DNA of 64,000 nucleotides from Deltaproteobacteria bacterium (GTDB taxonomy: Bacteria; Myxococcota; JADLHZ01): positions 19,123 to 83,122 of the forward strand of contig JADLHZ010000095.1 in the NCBI GenBank assembly GCA_020848545.1, written 5' to 3'. The first letter of the stretch is position 1. Each line of letters starts with the position of its first letter. This document shows positions 46,781 through 55,859 of the stretch, in pieces. The position numbers were made by a program, and so were the translations under genes. The notes beneath the pieces were generated by a model. It was given only the letters and a program-made list of their open reading frames with translations, was not told where the DNA came from and did not search any database.

Positions 46781-48745
46781 CTACGAGCCTTTGCCGGCCT
46801 TCTTCAGCTCTTCGTCGATGACCGTCTTGAAGTTCTCGAAGGGCACGGCGCCGACGACGCGGCGGCCGTTGATGAAGAAGGTCGGCGTGCCGTTGGCGCC
46901 GGCCTTGGTCGCTTCGGCTTGGTCGTTGGCGATCTGCGCTTTCACCTTGTCGCTGTCGAGCGCCTTCTCGAACTTGCCGGCGTCGAGGCCGATCTCTTTG
47001 GCGTAGCCGACGAGCGCGTCACGCGAGAGCGCGCGTTGGTTGGCGAACATCTTGTCGTGCATCTCCCAGAACTTGCCTTGCTCTTTGGCGGCCTCGGCGG
47101 CCTGGGCGGCGAGCATGGCGCTCGAGTGGAAGGGCAGCGGCTGGTGCTTGAAGGTGATCTTCACCTTGCCTTTGTACGCATCCTCGATCTGCTTCATCGT
47201 CGGACCGACGCGGCTGCAGAACGGGCACTCGAAGTCGGAAAACGCGACGATCGTCACCGGCGCTTTGGGATCGCCCTTCACCGCGCTCGTGCCGATGGCG
47301 ACGTTCGCGGGCTTGGTGTCCTCTTCGTCCTCGGCGGCCGGGGCCGGCGGCGGCGCGTTCGACGCTTCCTTCATCAGCTCGGCGTAGAGTTGGTCGCGCT
47401 TGACGCCCTTCTTCAGGAGCTCGTCGGCCTTCTTGATCTCCTCGTCGATCACCGTCTTGAAGTTGTCGAAGGGCTGCGCGCCCGAGATCAACTTGCCGTT
47501 GACGAAGAACGCCGGCGTGCCGCCCGCGCCATACGAGTTGGCGAGCTTCTGATCCTCCTGCCAGCGCGTCTTCATGCGGCCCGAGTCGAGCGTCGACTTG
47601 AACTTGCCGACGTTCAGCTTGAGCTCTTCGGCGTACTTCTCGAGCTGCGGCCGATCGAGCGCCTTTTGGTTCTCGAAGAGCTTGTCGTGCATCTCCCAGA
47701 ACTTGCCCTGCTCGTGCGCGGCGAGCGCGGCTTCGGCGGCGCCCGGCGCGTTCTTGTGGAACGGGAGAGGGTTCTGCTTGAAGACGATCTTCACGTCGTC
47801 TTTGTAGGTGTCCATGATCTGCTTCACCGTCGGGTTGACGCGGCCGCAGAACGGGCACTCGAAGTCGGAGAACTCGACGATCGTCACCTTCGGCTGCTTG
47901 CCGCCCTTGGCCGGATCGTCCTTGGCGAACTCGACCTTGCGGCGGCCGGCCGGCGCTTGCGGGGCCGGGCGCTTCTGCTCGGGCGCCTTGGTGAGGCCGT
48001 TCTCGGTGAGCTTCGCGTAGACGTCGCTCTTCCGCGTGCCGCTTTTGACGAGGTCTTCGGCCTTCTTCATCTCTTCGTCGATGAGCGCCTTGAACGTGGC
48101 GAACGGTTGGGCGCCGCGCAGTGGGCGGCCGTTGATGAAGAAGCTGGGGGTGCCGTTGGCGCCGAGGGTCGCCGCGAGCGCCTTGTCGTCTTCGATCATT
48201 TGCTTGTGCGCGTTGCTGTCGAGCGCCGCCTTGAACTTGTTCATGTCGAGGCCGAGCTCTTGCGCGTACTTCTCGTAGGTCGCGCGATCGAGCTGCTGTT
48301 GGTTGGCGAAGATCTTGTCGTGCATCGCCCAGAACTTGCCTTGGTCGTTGGCGGCGAGCGCGGCCTCGGACGCGAGCGGCGCGTTCGGGTGGAAGGGCAG
48401 CGGGTTGTGCTTGAACGCCACGCGCACCTTGTTGCCGTACTCGTCTTCGATCTGCTTCAGCGTGCCGATGACGCGCGAGCAGAACGGGCACTGAAAGTCG
48501 CTGAAGGCGACGATCGTGACGAGCGCGTCGTCGGGACCTTTGACCGCCGAGTTGCCGACGGCCACGCGATAGACGGTCTTATCCGCGGGAGGAGCCGCCG
48601 GCGCGCCCGGGGTGGGTGCGGCAGCGACAGAGGGTTTGGCGGAATCGCCGCCGGCGGTGAGCTGCGTGCCGCGGAACGCATAACCCGCGAAGAACGCGAC
48701 GATGGCCGTGCCGAGCACGATCAAGATGGTGGAGCCTTTATTCAC
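46781..48745 (-). CDS. Triple DsbA-like thioredoxin-fold protein
   Basis: 654 residues from GTG 48745, with a GAGG ribosome site. After a signal-anchor (STILIVLGTAIVAFFAGYAF) and Ala/Pro linker there are three DsbA-like domains of about 210 residues. Their CPFC sites are at Cys86-89, Cys297-300 and Cys507-510, each inside FSDF-x-CPFC-x-RV. Cis-proline loops GANGTPSFF, GAGGTPAFF and GANGTPTFF are intact, so all three should be redox-active. It would sit in the periplasm, tethered to the inner membrane. The three copies are alike, suggesting internal duplication. Only six bases separate its 3' end from the convergent FHA-HlyD gene. Confidence 0.9.
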   Translation of the reverse strand: MNKGSTILIVLGTAIVAFFAGYAFRGTQLTAGGDSAKPSVAAAPTPGAPAAPPADKTVYRVAVGNSAVKGPDDALVTIVAFSDFQCPFCSRVIGTLKQIEDEYGNKVRVAFKHNPLPFHPNAPLASEAALAANDQGKFWAMHDKIFANQQQLDRATYEKYAQELGLDMNKFKAALDSNAHKQMIEDDKALAATLGANGTPSFFINGRPLRGAQPFATFKALIDEEMKKAEDLVKSGTRKSDVYAKLTENGLTKAPEQKRPAPQAPAGRRKVEFAKDDPAKGGKQPKVTIVEFSDFECPFCGRVNPTVKQIMDTYKDDVKIVFKQNPLPFHKNAPGAAEAALAAHEQGKFWEMHDKLFENQKALDRPQLEKYAEELKLNVGKFKSTLDSGRMKTRWQEDQKLANSYGAGGTPAFFVNGKLISGAQPFDNFKTVIDEEIKKADELLKKGVKRDQLYAELMKEASNAPPPAPAAEDEEDTKPANVAIGTSAVKGDPKAPVTIVAFSDFECPFCSRVGPTMKQIEDAYKGKVKITFKHQPLPFHSSAMLAAQAAEAAKEQGKFWEMHDKMFANQRALSRDALVGYAKEIGLDAGKFEKALDSDKVKAQIANDQAEATKAGANGTPTFFINGRRVVGAVPFENFKTVIDEELKKAGKGS

Positions 48746-48832
48746 AACAGACCTCGCTTTCGAGCGCGGATACTTAGGAGGGAGTCCGCCGAGTGTCAAT
48801 TCGCGGGGGCGTCTGATTATTCCCAGAAAGTC

Positions 48833-48911
48833 ACGTGGCCGTGGCCGTGGCCGTGAACGTGGCCGAAAACCACACATCCGGCCACGGCCACGGCCACGTT
48901 CACGGCCACGT
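48833..48911. repeat. 33-bp GC-rich inverted repeat of GGCCGT units
   Basis: Arms at 48833-48865 and 48879-48911 match at 29 of 33 positions as inverted repeats with a 13-base spacer. Each arm is made of GTGGCC units plus one GTGAAC insertion, and the insertion sits in a different place in each arm, giving two alternative pairings. A T-run follows the right arm. It lies between divergent genes (starts at 48745 and 48956), where a terminator is not needed. I recall similar cgtggccgtgg runs from myxobacterial genomes, so it may be a dispersed repeat. Confidence 0.7.
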
Positions 48912-48955
48912 TTTTGATTGACTCCGCCGCGCGCTTTCAGCAAGGTCCGCCGCCC

Positions 48956-49924
48956 ATGCCCGCGCTCGATCTGCTCTTCGTCATGGACCCGCTCTCGCGC
49001 ATCCTCCCTGATCGCGACACCACCTTCGAGCTGATGGTCGCGGCCGAGAAGCGCGGACACCGGGTGTATTGGTGCGCGCCGTCCTCCCTGCGCGTCGAAG
49101 ACGCCCACGTCATCACCCGCGCCGAGCAGGTGACGCTCGATCCGCACGCGACGCCGCACTATCGCGCGCTCGGCGACCGGGAGCTCGTGCTCAGCGAGAT
49201 CGGCGCCACGTTCATGCGCAAAGATCCGCCGGTCGACGCGGCGTTCACCAACGCGACGCTGATGCTCTGGCTCGCGCACAAGCAAGGCGCGCGCATTTAC
49301 AATCGCCCGGACTCGCTGCTCGTCGCCAACGAGAAGCTCTATTCGCTGAACTTCCCGGCGTGGGTCCCGGAGTCGTTGGTCACGAGCTCCTTGCAGGAGA
49401 CGCGCGCGTTCTTGAAGACCTACGATCGGATCGTCTTGAAGCCGCTCGACGGCAACGGCGGCCGCGCGGTGTTCGTGGCGCAAAAGGGCGACACCAACCT
49501 CGCGCCGATCGTCGAGGCGTTGAGCGACGACGGCCGCCGCCACTTCATCGTGCAGCGCTTCTTGCCGGAGGTGACGCTCGGCGACAAGCGGATCATCTTG
49601 GTCGACGGCGTCGCCAAAGGCGCGATCAACCGCATCCCGCAAGGCGGCGAGCACCGCGCCAACATGCACGTCGGCGGCAAGGCCGTCGCGGCCGAGATCA
49701 GCGATCGGGAGCGGGCGATGTGCGAAGCGTTGAAGCCCGCGTTGCGCAAAGACGGGCTGCTCTTCGTCGGCATCGACGTCATCGGCGGGTACCTGACCGA
49801 GATCAACGTGACGAGCCCGACCGGCCTGCAAGAGATCCGCCGCTTGTGCAACGTCGACATCGCGCCGGACGTCATCTCCCATGTCGAGGCGGCGGCGCGA
49901 GCGGGCATGGGCAACGACAGATGA
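48956..49924 (+). CDS. gshB: Glutathione synthetase
   Basis: 322 residues, the usual size for bacterial GshB. MPALDLLFVMDPLSRILPDRDTTFE at the start, VANEKLYSLNF, VLKPLDGNGGRAVF and the ATP-grasp end GIDVIGGYLTEINVTSPTGLQEI are all diagnostic. It joins glycine to gamma-glutamylcysteine with ATP. The gamma-glutamylcysteine enzyme is not in the window. The start ATG at 48956 was chosen for the conserved MDPL context. Its TGA overlaps the next start (ATGA). Confidence 0.96.
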   Translation: MPALDLLFVMDPLSRILPDRDTTFELMVAAEKRGHRVYWCAPSSLRVEDAHVITRAEQVTLDPHATPHYRALGDRELVLSEIGATFMRKDPPVDAAFTNATLMLWLAHKQGARIYNRPDSLLVANEKLYSLNFPAWVPESLVTSSLQETRAFLKTYDRIVLKPLDGNGGRAVFVAQKGDTNLAPIVEALSDDGRRHFIVQRFLPEVTLGDKRIILVDGVAKGAINRIPQGGEHRANMHVGGKAVAAEISDRERAMCEALKPALRKDGLLFVGIDVIGGYLTEINVTSPTGLQEIRRLCNVDIAPDVISHVEAAARAGMGNDR

Positions 49925-50697
49925 TCAAACGCGAGCCCGAGGCGCGCACCCCGACCGCGCTCGTCAGGAAGTGGTACAAGACCGAGGCCGCGCTCGCCGA
50001 TCCCTCGGGCTACGTGAAGAACCACGACAAGGGCGAGGTGATCCCGCCGCACAACGGCGTCTGCACGAAGGTGCTGCAGAGCCGCGAGGGCTTTCGCCGG
50101 TGCAACCTCAGCGTGAAGAACCTGGTCGCGCGCCTGCACGAGCCGGGGGCGCCGGCGCGGGTCGTCCACAGCTGTCACTTGGGCCTCGGCATGGTCGGCG
50201 TCCGCGCGGGCGTCGACGATACGACTTTCTGTTGTGGCGTGGCCCTGAAGCCGATCGACGCGATGCAGCGAAGGACCATGGCCGACAAGCTCGTCACCAT
50301 CGGAATCGAACCGTCGCGGGTCTCGGGCTATGATCAAATCCGGGCGATCGACGCCCAAGAACAGGAGCGTCTTTCGGATTTGCTCAGCGTTTGTGCTGAA
50401 GAACTGGCAACGAACCACGAAACGAAGTCGAAAATGCAGGCACAGGCAAAGGAGGACTCCGCCTCCGAGCCCGATGACCCCGACGAGCAGGAATCGCTCA
50501 AGGATCAGGTGCGGCAATTCGAACTGGAACTGATATCAAGGGGCCTCATACGTACGCATTGGAACCGACTCAAGCTGGCTCGACTGCTCGGGATCAGCCG
50601 GACGACGCTGCTGGCGAAAATGGCGGAGTACGGTCTGCGCGAAGATCCGCAAAGTCCGGCCGCGGCAGCAAAGCTTCGGCGCAAAAAGCAGGGCTGA
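49921..50697 (+). CDS. PocR-type sensor with Fis-like HTH
   Basis: 258 residues, coupled to gshB by ATGA. The PocR sensory part (about 15-175) has the cysteines HNGVCTKVLQSREGFRRC, HSCHLGLG and TFCCGVAL, typical of PocR domains that sense small ligands. The C-terminal helix-turn-helix (about 205-245) is of the Fis/HTH_8 type (HWNRLKLARLLGISRTTLL). There is no AAA+ domain, so it is not a full sigma-54 activator. It likely controls its own neighbours. Near its stop, a CAAAAAG run (50682-50688) and a CTGA overlap link it to the hydrolase. Confidence 0.85.
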   Translation: MIKREPEARTPTALVRKWYKTEAALADPSGYVKNHDKGEVIPPHNGVCTKVLQSREGFRRCNLSVKNLVARLHEPGAPARVVHSCHLGLGMVGVRAGVDDTTFCCGVALKPIDAMQRRTMADKLVTIGIEPSRVSGYDQIRAIDAQEQERLSDLLSVCAEELATNHETKSKMQAQAKEDSASEPDDPDEQESLKDQVRQFELELISRGLIRTHWNRLKLARLLGISRTTLLAKMAEYGLREDPQSPAAAAKLRRKKQG

Positions 50698-51560
50698 AGG
50701 AAGGCCACTTCACGTCGCACGACGGCCTGCCGCTCGCGTTCAGCACGGTAGGCACCGGTCCGGCGTTGGTGCTTTGCCCTGGCATCGGCTGCGATCAGTA
50801 CGCGTGGAAGTACCTGCTTCCTTACTTCCAAGACCAGTACACGATCGTGCGCTGGAACTATCGCGGCCACGGAAAAAGCGCGACGCCCGCCGATCCGGCG
50901 CGCCTCAGCATGAACGACGTGCGCCGGGATCTCGACGCGCTCGTGGCGCATCTCGGCATCGACAAGGCGATGCTCGTCGGTCACTCGATGGGCGTGCAGG
51001 TCGTGCTCGACTACTTCGTGCACCACAAGGACAAGGTGGCCGGCCTCGTCGCGATCTGCGGCTCTTACGGCACGCCGATGAAGACCTTCCACGACTCGAA
51101 CGTCGGCGACAGAGTGCTGCCCTACTTGAACGCGGCGCTCGCCCGCTTTCCTCGCGGCGCCCGCGCGCTGTGGAAGACGATCTTGAAGGGCTCGCTGGCC
51201 TTCGAGATCGCGGCGCGCACCGAGGTGAACGGCGACTTCGTGTTGAAGGAGGACTTCCTGCCGTACTTCGAGCACCTGCGCTCGATGGACCCGCTGATCT
51301 TCTTCCGCATGCTCGCCGAGCTCAATCGCCACGACGTCTACGAGCACCTGCAAGACATCGACACCCCGACGCTGATCGTCGCCGGCGAGCGCGATACGTT
51401 CACGCCGGCGCACTTGTCGAAGACGATGCACGAGCGCATCCCGGGCTCCGAGCTCTTGTTCATCCCCGGCGGATCGCACACCGCGCCGATCGAGTTCCCC
51501 GAGCTCTTGAACCTGCGCATCGAGAAGTTCCTGCGCGAACGCCTGCCGAAAGCCTTCTGA
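50694..51560 (+). CDS. Alpha/beta hydrolase, likely CTG start
   Basis: 288 residues if it begins at CTG 50694, which overlaps the previous stop as CTGA, like the ATGA, GTGA and TTGA pairs elsewhere here. This places the conserved start (KEGHFTSHDGLPLAF) right at the N-terminus. The only other upstream start in frame is a TTG at 50559, without a ribosome site. Nucleophile motif GHSMGV, acid in AGERDTF and base in GGSHTAP make the catalytic triad; the oxyanion and lid regions are normal. No signal peptide, so cytoplasmic. Substrate unknown; proximity to gshB suggests thiol-ester or glutathione chemistry only as a guess. Confidence 0.88.
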   Translation: MKEGHFTSHDGLPLAFSTVGTGPALVLCPGIGCDQYAWKYLLPYFQDQYTIVRWNYRGHGKSATPADPARLSMNDVRRDLDALVAHLGIDKAMLVGHSMGVQVVLDYFVHHKDKVAGLVAICGSYGTPMKTFHDSNVGDRVLPYLNAALARFPRGARALWKTILKGSLAFEIAARTEVNGDFVLKEDFLPYFEHLRSMDPLIFFRMLAELNRHDVYEHLQDIDTPTLIVAGERDTFTPAHLSKTMHERIPGSELLFIPGGSHTAPIEFPELLNLRIEKFLRERLPKAF

Positions 51561-51605
51561 CCCGGGCTATTGCCAGCATCCCCCGAGTCACGCGAGGAGC
51601 GTGGC

Positions 51606-52898
51606 GTGAGGATCTTGCTCGCCGTCTGTCTCGTCCTCGGAGCTTCGAGCGCTTGCACCAGCCGCGAGAAGGCCGAAGCGCAGATGCGCCAGCGCCGCCT
51701 CGCGTGCGCGTTCCAGGCCGGCGCGCTGCCCAAAGACACGATCGGTGACACGGCGTTCATCGGCAAAGCGATGCCGGTCGACCACATCGTCCTCATGATG
51801 CAGGAGAACCGCTCCTTCGATCATTACTTCTCGCGCCTGACCCACGCCGGCGTGACGACCGCGCCGGCAGACACCGAGCTCGTTGGCCCAGGGGGCGTGA
51901 GCTACCGGCGCTATCACGAGACGCGGCTCTGCATCAGCGACCTCTCGCACTCGTGGAACGGCTCGCACCGGCAGTGGAACAACGGCAACAACGACGGCTT
52001 CGCCGAGGTCGCCGGCGGCAACGATCCCGGGCGCACCATGGGCTGGTACGACGAGACCGATCTGCCGTTCTACTACTCGATCGCCCGCACCTTCGCGATC
52101 TCCGACGCGCACCACGCCGCGCTCCTCGGGCCGACGTGGCCGAACCGCATGTTCTACACGGCCGGCACCTCGTTCGGCGTCATCGGCAACGGCTTGCCGC
52201 CGGGCTCGGCCACCGAGCGCATCCCGAACATCTTCGAGCTGCTCGGCGACCACGACGTCGACTTTCGCATCTACATCAGCGACGCGCCGACGATGCTCAT
52301 GTACCTCACGACGTACACGAAGTACGCGCAGCGCGTGGTGCCCTTGCAGCAGTACTTCCTCGACGCGGCGTCCGGCGACCTACCCGAGCTCGCGATGGTC
52401 GAAGCGAAGTACACGGCGGTCGAAGGCCGCGACGACGAGCATCCGCCGAGCAACGTGCAACGCGGCCAACGCTTCACCGCCGACGCCGTCAACGCGTTGA
52501 TCGCGTCGCCGGCGTGGAAGCGCTCGATCATGTTCCTCACCTGGGACGAGCACGGCGGTTTTTATGATCACGTTCCGCCGCCCGCGGCCTGTCCCACGCC
52601 GGAAGCGCCGATGCTCGACGACGAGGCCGAGCCCGGTGGCTTCGATCGCCTCGGCTTTCGCGTGCCGTTGATCGCCATCTCGCCCTACAGCAAGCGCGGC
52701 CACGTCTCGCACTTCGTCTCGGATCTCACGAGCGTCACGCGCTTCGTCGAGGCGCGCTTCAACCTGCCCGCGATGAGCACGCGCGACGCCAACGCCGAGC
52801 CGCTGCTCGATCTCTTCGACTTCGAGCGTCCGGTCTACGACGTGCCGGCCCTCGCCGCGGCAGAGATGGACGCCGAGCGCGGCGCCGCGTGCCCGTAG
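51606..52898 (+). CDS. Phosphoesterase-family lipoprotein (PLC/acid phosphatase type)
   Basis: 430 residues from GTG 51606, preceded by GAGGAG and starting a signal peptide with lipobox ASSAC. The phosphoesterase family (phospholipase C / AcpA type) is clear from MMQENRSFDHYF, SDAHHAALLGPTWPNRMF, WDEHGGFYDHVPPP and RVPLIAISPYSKRGHVSH. It would cleave a phosphoester in the periplasm or on the surface. The next gene starts directly after its stop, so they form an operon with the two zincin genes. A phospholipid, phosphoprotein or sugar phosphate could be the substrate. Confidence 0.93.
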   Translation: MRILLAVCLVLGASSACTSREKAEAQMRQRRLACAFQAGALPKDTIGDTAFIGKAMPVDHIVLMMQENRSFDHYFSRLTHAGVTTAPADTELVGPGGVSYRRYHETRLCISDLSHSWNGSHRQWNNGNNDGFAEVAGGNDPGRTMGWYDETDLPFYYSIARTFAISDAHHAALLGPTWPNRMFYTAGTSFGVIGNGLPPGSATERIPNIFELLGDHDVDFRIYISDAPTMLMYLTTYTKYAQRVVPLQQYFLDAASGDLPELAMVEAKYTAVEGRDDEHPPSNVQRGQRFTADAVNALIASPAWKRSIMFLTWDEHGGFYDHVPPPAACPTPEAPMLDDEAEPGGFDRLGFRVPLIAISPYSKRGHVSHFVSDLTSVTRFVEARFNLPAMSTRDANAEPLLDLFDFERPVYDVPALAAAEMDAERGAACP

Positions 52899-55859
52899 AT
52901 GCGACTCCTTGCCGCCGTCTTCTTCGCGGCGCTCGCGATCGTTCCTAGCCTCGCGCGCGCGCAGAGCATCGATCCGCGCCTGAGCTTCCGCACGATCGAG
53001 ACGGATCACCTGCGCATTCACTTTCACACGGGCTACTACGAGCTCGCCCTCGAGGTGGCGAAGGTGGGGGAGGCCTCGTACGCGGTGATCACCGAGCTCT
53101 TGGGCCACACCGTCGGCGAGCGGATCGACATCGTCCTCACCGACAACACCGACGACGCGAACGGCGACGCGACCGTGTTGCCGTATCCGTTGATCCACGC
53201 GTTCGTCACGGCGCCCGACGATCTCTCGTTCCTCGCCGAGCATCAGTACTGGATCTACGAGCTCATCGCGCACGAGATCACGCACATCGTGCACCTGGAC
53301 ACGACCGGCAACGTCGCGTGGTTGATCAACAAGATCTTGGGGCGCACGTGGATCCCGAACCAGTACCAGTCGCGCTGGTTCGTCGAAGGGCTGGCGGTCG
53401 AGGTGGAGTCGCGCATTTCCCTCGGCGGCCGTGCGCGCTCGCGCCTGGTCGATATGGTGTTTCGCGCCGAGGCCGTCGAAGATCGCCCGATGCGCCTCGA
53501 CCAGGCGGCGACCGGGCCCTTGCGCTGGCCGCAGGGCAACACGTGGTACCTGCACGGCGGCCGCTTCCTGTCGTTCGTCGCCGAGCGCTACGGCCACGAG
53601 AAGCTGAAGCAGATCAGCCAATGGTACGGCGGCACGCTGATCCCGTACGCGATGAACCGCGCGTTCAAGAAGTTCGTCGGCAAGGGCTACGACGAAGTGT
53701 GGGAAGAGTTTCAGGCCGCGCTCGCGGACGAATACGCCGTGCAGCTCGCCGAAGTGCTCGATCAGCCGGTGCGCGACGGCACAGCGCTCACTGATCGTGG
53801 CCAGCGCAACTACAGTCCGCGCTACCTCCCGGACGGACGCATCCTCTACTTCGCCGAGAGCTTCTCGACTTTGCCGCAGATGCGCGCGGTCGATCCCGCG
53901 AGCAAGAAGGACGAAAAGCTCGACCTCATCACCGCGCAAGGGCACGCCGCTTGGCCCGAGCCGAACGGGCACGTCGTGTTCTCGCAGGTCGAGATCGTCG
54001 ACACCTGGTACCCGTTCAACGATCTCTTCGACTACGACGTTCAGCGCTGCCGCTTTCGCCGGCTCACGAACGGCCTCCGCGCACGCGATCCCGACGTCTC
54101 GCGCGATGGTCGCTTTGTCTACTTCATTCAGAACCTGGGCGTGCGCTCGCGGCTCCTGCGCGCGCCGATCATCGACGACGACGGCGATCGCGCGCTCGGA
54201 CCTTACGAGGTCATCTGGGATCCGGGCGCCACGTGGCAGATGTACACGCCGCGCGTCTCGCCGGACGGGCATCGCGTCGCGGTGAGCGTGTTTCGGCCGC
54301 CGGGGCAGCGCGATCTCGCGATCATCAACCTAGACAATTTGCCATCCGCATCCGGTCCAGCGTCGCAAGAGAGCGAAGAAGAAGCGGCGCTCGTCGACTG
54401 GGTGACCGACGACGAAGCGCTCGACGGCGGGCCGGCCTGGGCGCCGGACGGCAAGAAGCTCTACTTTCACAGCGCGCGCAGCGACATCTACAACCTCTAT
54501 TCCTATGCGCTGAACGACCAAGAGCTGCTGCAAGTCACGAACACGATGACCGGCGTGTTCTCGCCAGACGTCTCGCCCGACGGCACGCGCATCGCCTTCT
54601 TGCGCTACTCGACGAAGGGCTACGACATCTTCGAGATGCCGCTCGCGGAAGCGGTGAACGTGCCGGCGAAAGAACAGCGCCGCGTCGATCCCATGGGCGT
54701 CATGGCCGGCGCGCTGCCGATGCCGGCGACGCTGCCCGTCGAGCACTTGCCGTCGCAGGCCTACAACCCGTGGAAGTCGCTCTTCCCGCGCCAGTTCTTG
54801 CCGGTGCCAGACGCTGACGCGCTCGGCTTCGTGCTCGGCGTGTCGACGAGCGGCGAAGATCCGCTCGGCCGCCACAAGTGGGCGCTGCAGGTCGGCGTCG
54901 GCTTCGAGTCGAAGGATCTCAATTATTCGGCGAGCTACGAGAACAAGCAGCTCTACCCGACGCTCTCGCTCAGCACCTCGCGCTCGATCCAAGTGGCGCC
55001 GACGGCGGCGAAGATCAACGGCTTGAACGTGCTGGTCGTCGAGCGCGCGCACAAGGTTCGCCTCGAGGCCGAGTTCCCGCTGAACCGCGCGCTCTGGCAG
55101 CTCCAGTTCAAGGTCGGCTACAGCTTCGAGCACCGCGATCGGCTGACGCAGTTTCGCTTCGCGCCGGACGAGATCGCGCCGGTGTTTCCGCCTACCGGCA
55201 ACTTCGCGGACCTGAATACGTCGATCACCTTCTCGCGCCTGCGGCGTTCGGCCGGCGCGATCTCGCCCGAGTACGGCCAGCGCGTGACCTTGAGCGGCCT
55301 CATCCGCGAGCGCTGGCTCGGCTCGGACTATCGACAAGGTCAGCTCAGCTTCGGCGTCACGCATTACCAATTGATGCCGTGGCTCATGAACCACGTGCTG
55401 ATGCTGCGCTTGAACGGCGGCGGCGGTTACAATGAGCTCGCGACGCGGCCGCTGACGTCGTTCGGCGGCTTGCCGCTGCGCGATCCCGTGCGCGACGTCA
55501 TCTTCGGAACCACGGTAGCTGAAGGCGGGGTGCGCGGCTTTCTCCCGTCGGCGTTCGCCGGCGACTTCTACTTCAACGGCACCATCGAGTACCGCGCGCC
55601 GCTCTGGCGCATCGAGCACGGATGGAGCGTGTTGCCGATCTACCTGCGCACCTTGGCCGCGGCGGCGTTCGTCGACTTCGGCAACGCCGGCACGCCCGCC
55701 CAGTTGTTCCGCGCGCTCGGCGTGGGCGTCGGCGCCGAGCTGCGCCTCGACATCGACTACGGCTTCTATTTCGGCACGACGATGCGCTTCGGCTACGCGC
55801 GCGGGCTGACGCCAGGCGGGATCCACAACGTTTACTTCATTCTGTCGAACGGGTTTTAG
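52899..55859 (+). CDS. Zincin + beta-propeller + outer-membrane barrel protein
   Basis: 986 residues. A Sec signal (MRLLAAVFFAALAIVPSLARA) is followed by a gluzincin-type domain with HEITH at 125-129 and a downstream Glu163 in WFVEGLAVEVES. From about 290 to 600 there are TolB/WD-like blades with the repeated pattern W.PDG..LYF (SPDGTRIAFLRYS, APDGKKLYFHSA). The last 330 residues are a barrel like the Bac_surface_Ag/BamA end (YGQRVTLSGLIRERWLGSDY, ...GIHNVYFILSNGF). It should display or hold a peptidase at the outer membrane. It starts one base after the phosphoesterase lipoprotein and is followed directly by another zincin. Confidence 0.9.
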   Translation: MRLLAAVFFAALAIVPSLARAQSIDPRLSFRTIETDHLRIHFHTGYYELALEVAKVGEASYAVITELLGHTVGERIDIVLTDNTDDANGDATVLPYPLIHAFVTAPDDLSFLAEHQYWIYELIAHEITHIVHLDTTGNVAWLINKILGRTWIPNQYQSRWFVEGLAVEVESRISLGGRARSRLVDMVFRAEAVEDRPMRLDQAATGPLRWPQGNTWYLHGGRFLSFVAERYGHEKLKQISQWYGGTLIPYAMNRAFKKFVGKGYDEVWEEFQAALADEYAVQLAEVLDQPVRDGTALTDRGQRNYSPRYLPDGRILYFAESFSTLPQMRAVDPASKKDEKLDLITAQGHAAWPEPNGHVVFSQVEIVDTWYPFNDLFDYDVQRCRFRRLTNGLRARDPDVSRDGRFVYFIQNLGVRSRLLRAPIIDDDGDRALGPYEVIWDPGATWQMYTPRVSPDGHRVAVSVFRPPGQRDLAIINLDNLPSASGPASQESEEEAALVDWVTDDEALDGGPAWAPDGKKLYFHSARSDIYNLYSYALNDQELLQVTNTMTGVFSPDVSPDGTRIAFLRYSTKGYDIFEMPLAEAVNVPAKEQRRVDPMGVMAGALPMPATLPVEHLPSQAYNPWKSLFPRQFLPVPDADALGFVLGVSTSGEDPLGRHKWALQVGVGFESKDLNYSASYENKQLYPTLSLSTSRSIQVAPTAAKINGLNVLVVERAHKVRLEAEFPLNRALWQLQFKVGYSFEHRDRLTQFRFAPDEIAPVFPPTGNFADLNTSITFSRLRRSAGAISPEYGQRVTLSGLIRERWLGSDYRQGQLSFGVTHYQLMPWLMNHVLMLRLNGGGGYNELATRPLTSFGGLPLRDPVRDVIFGTTVAEGGVRGFLPSAFAGDFYFNGTIEYRAPLWRIEHGWSVLPIYLRTLAAAAFVDFGNAGTPAQLFRALGVGVGAELRLDIDYGFYFGTTMRFGYARGLTPGGIHNVYFILSNGF

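Noticed and set aside
48833..48916. Intrinsic terminator (GC hairpin plus T-run)
   Set aside because: The hairpin and T5 look right, but no plus-strand gene ends before it; the flanking genes diverge.
50559..50693. TTG 50559 as the hydrolase start
   Set aside because: It would give a 45-residue low-complexity extension antiphase to the HTH coding region, and it lacks a ribosome site; kept only as an alternative.
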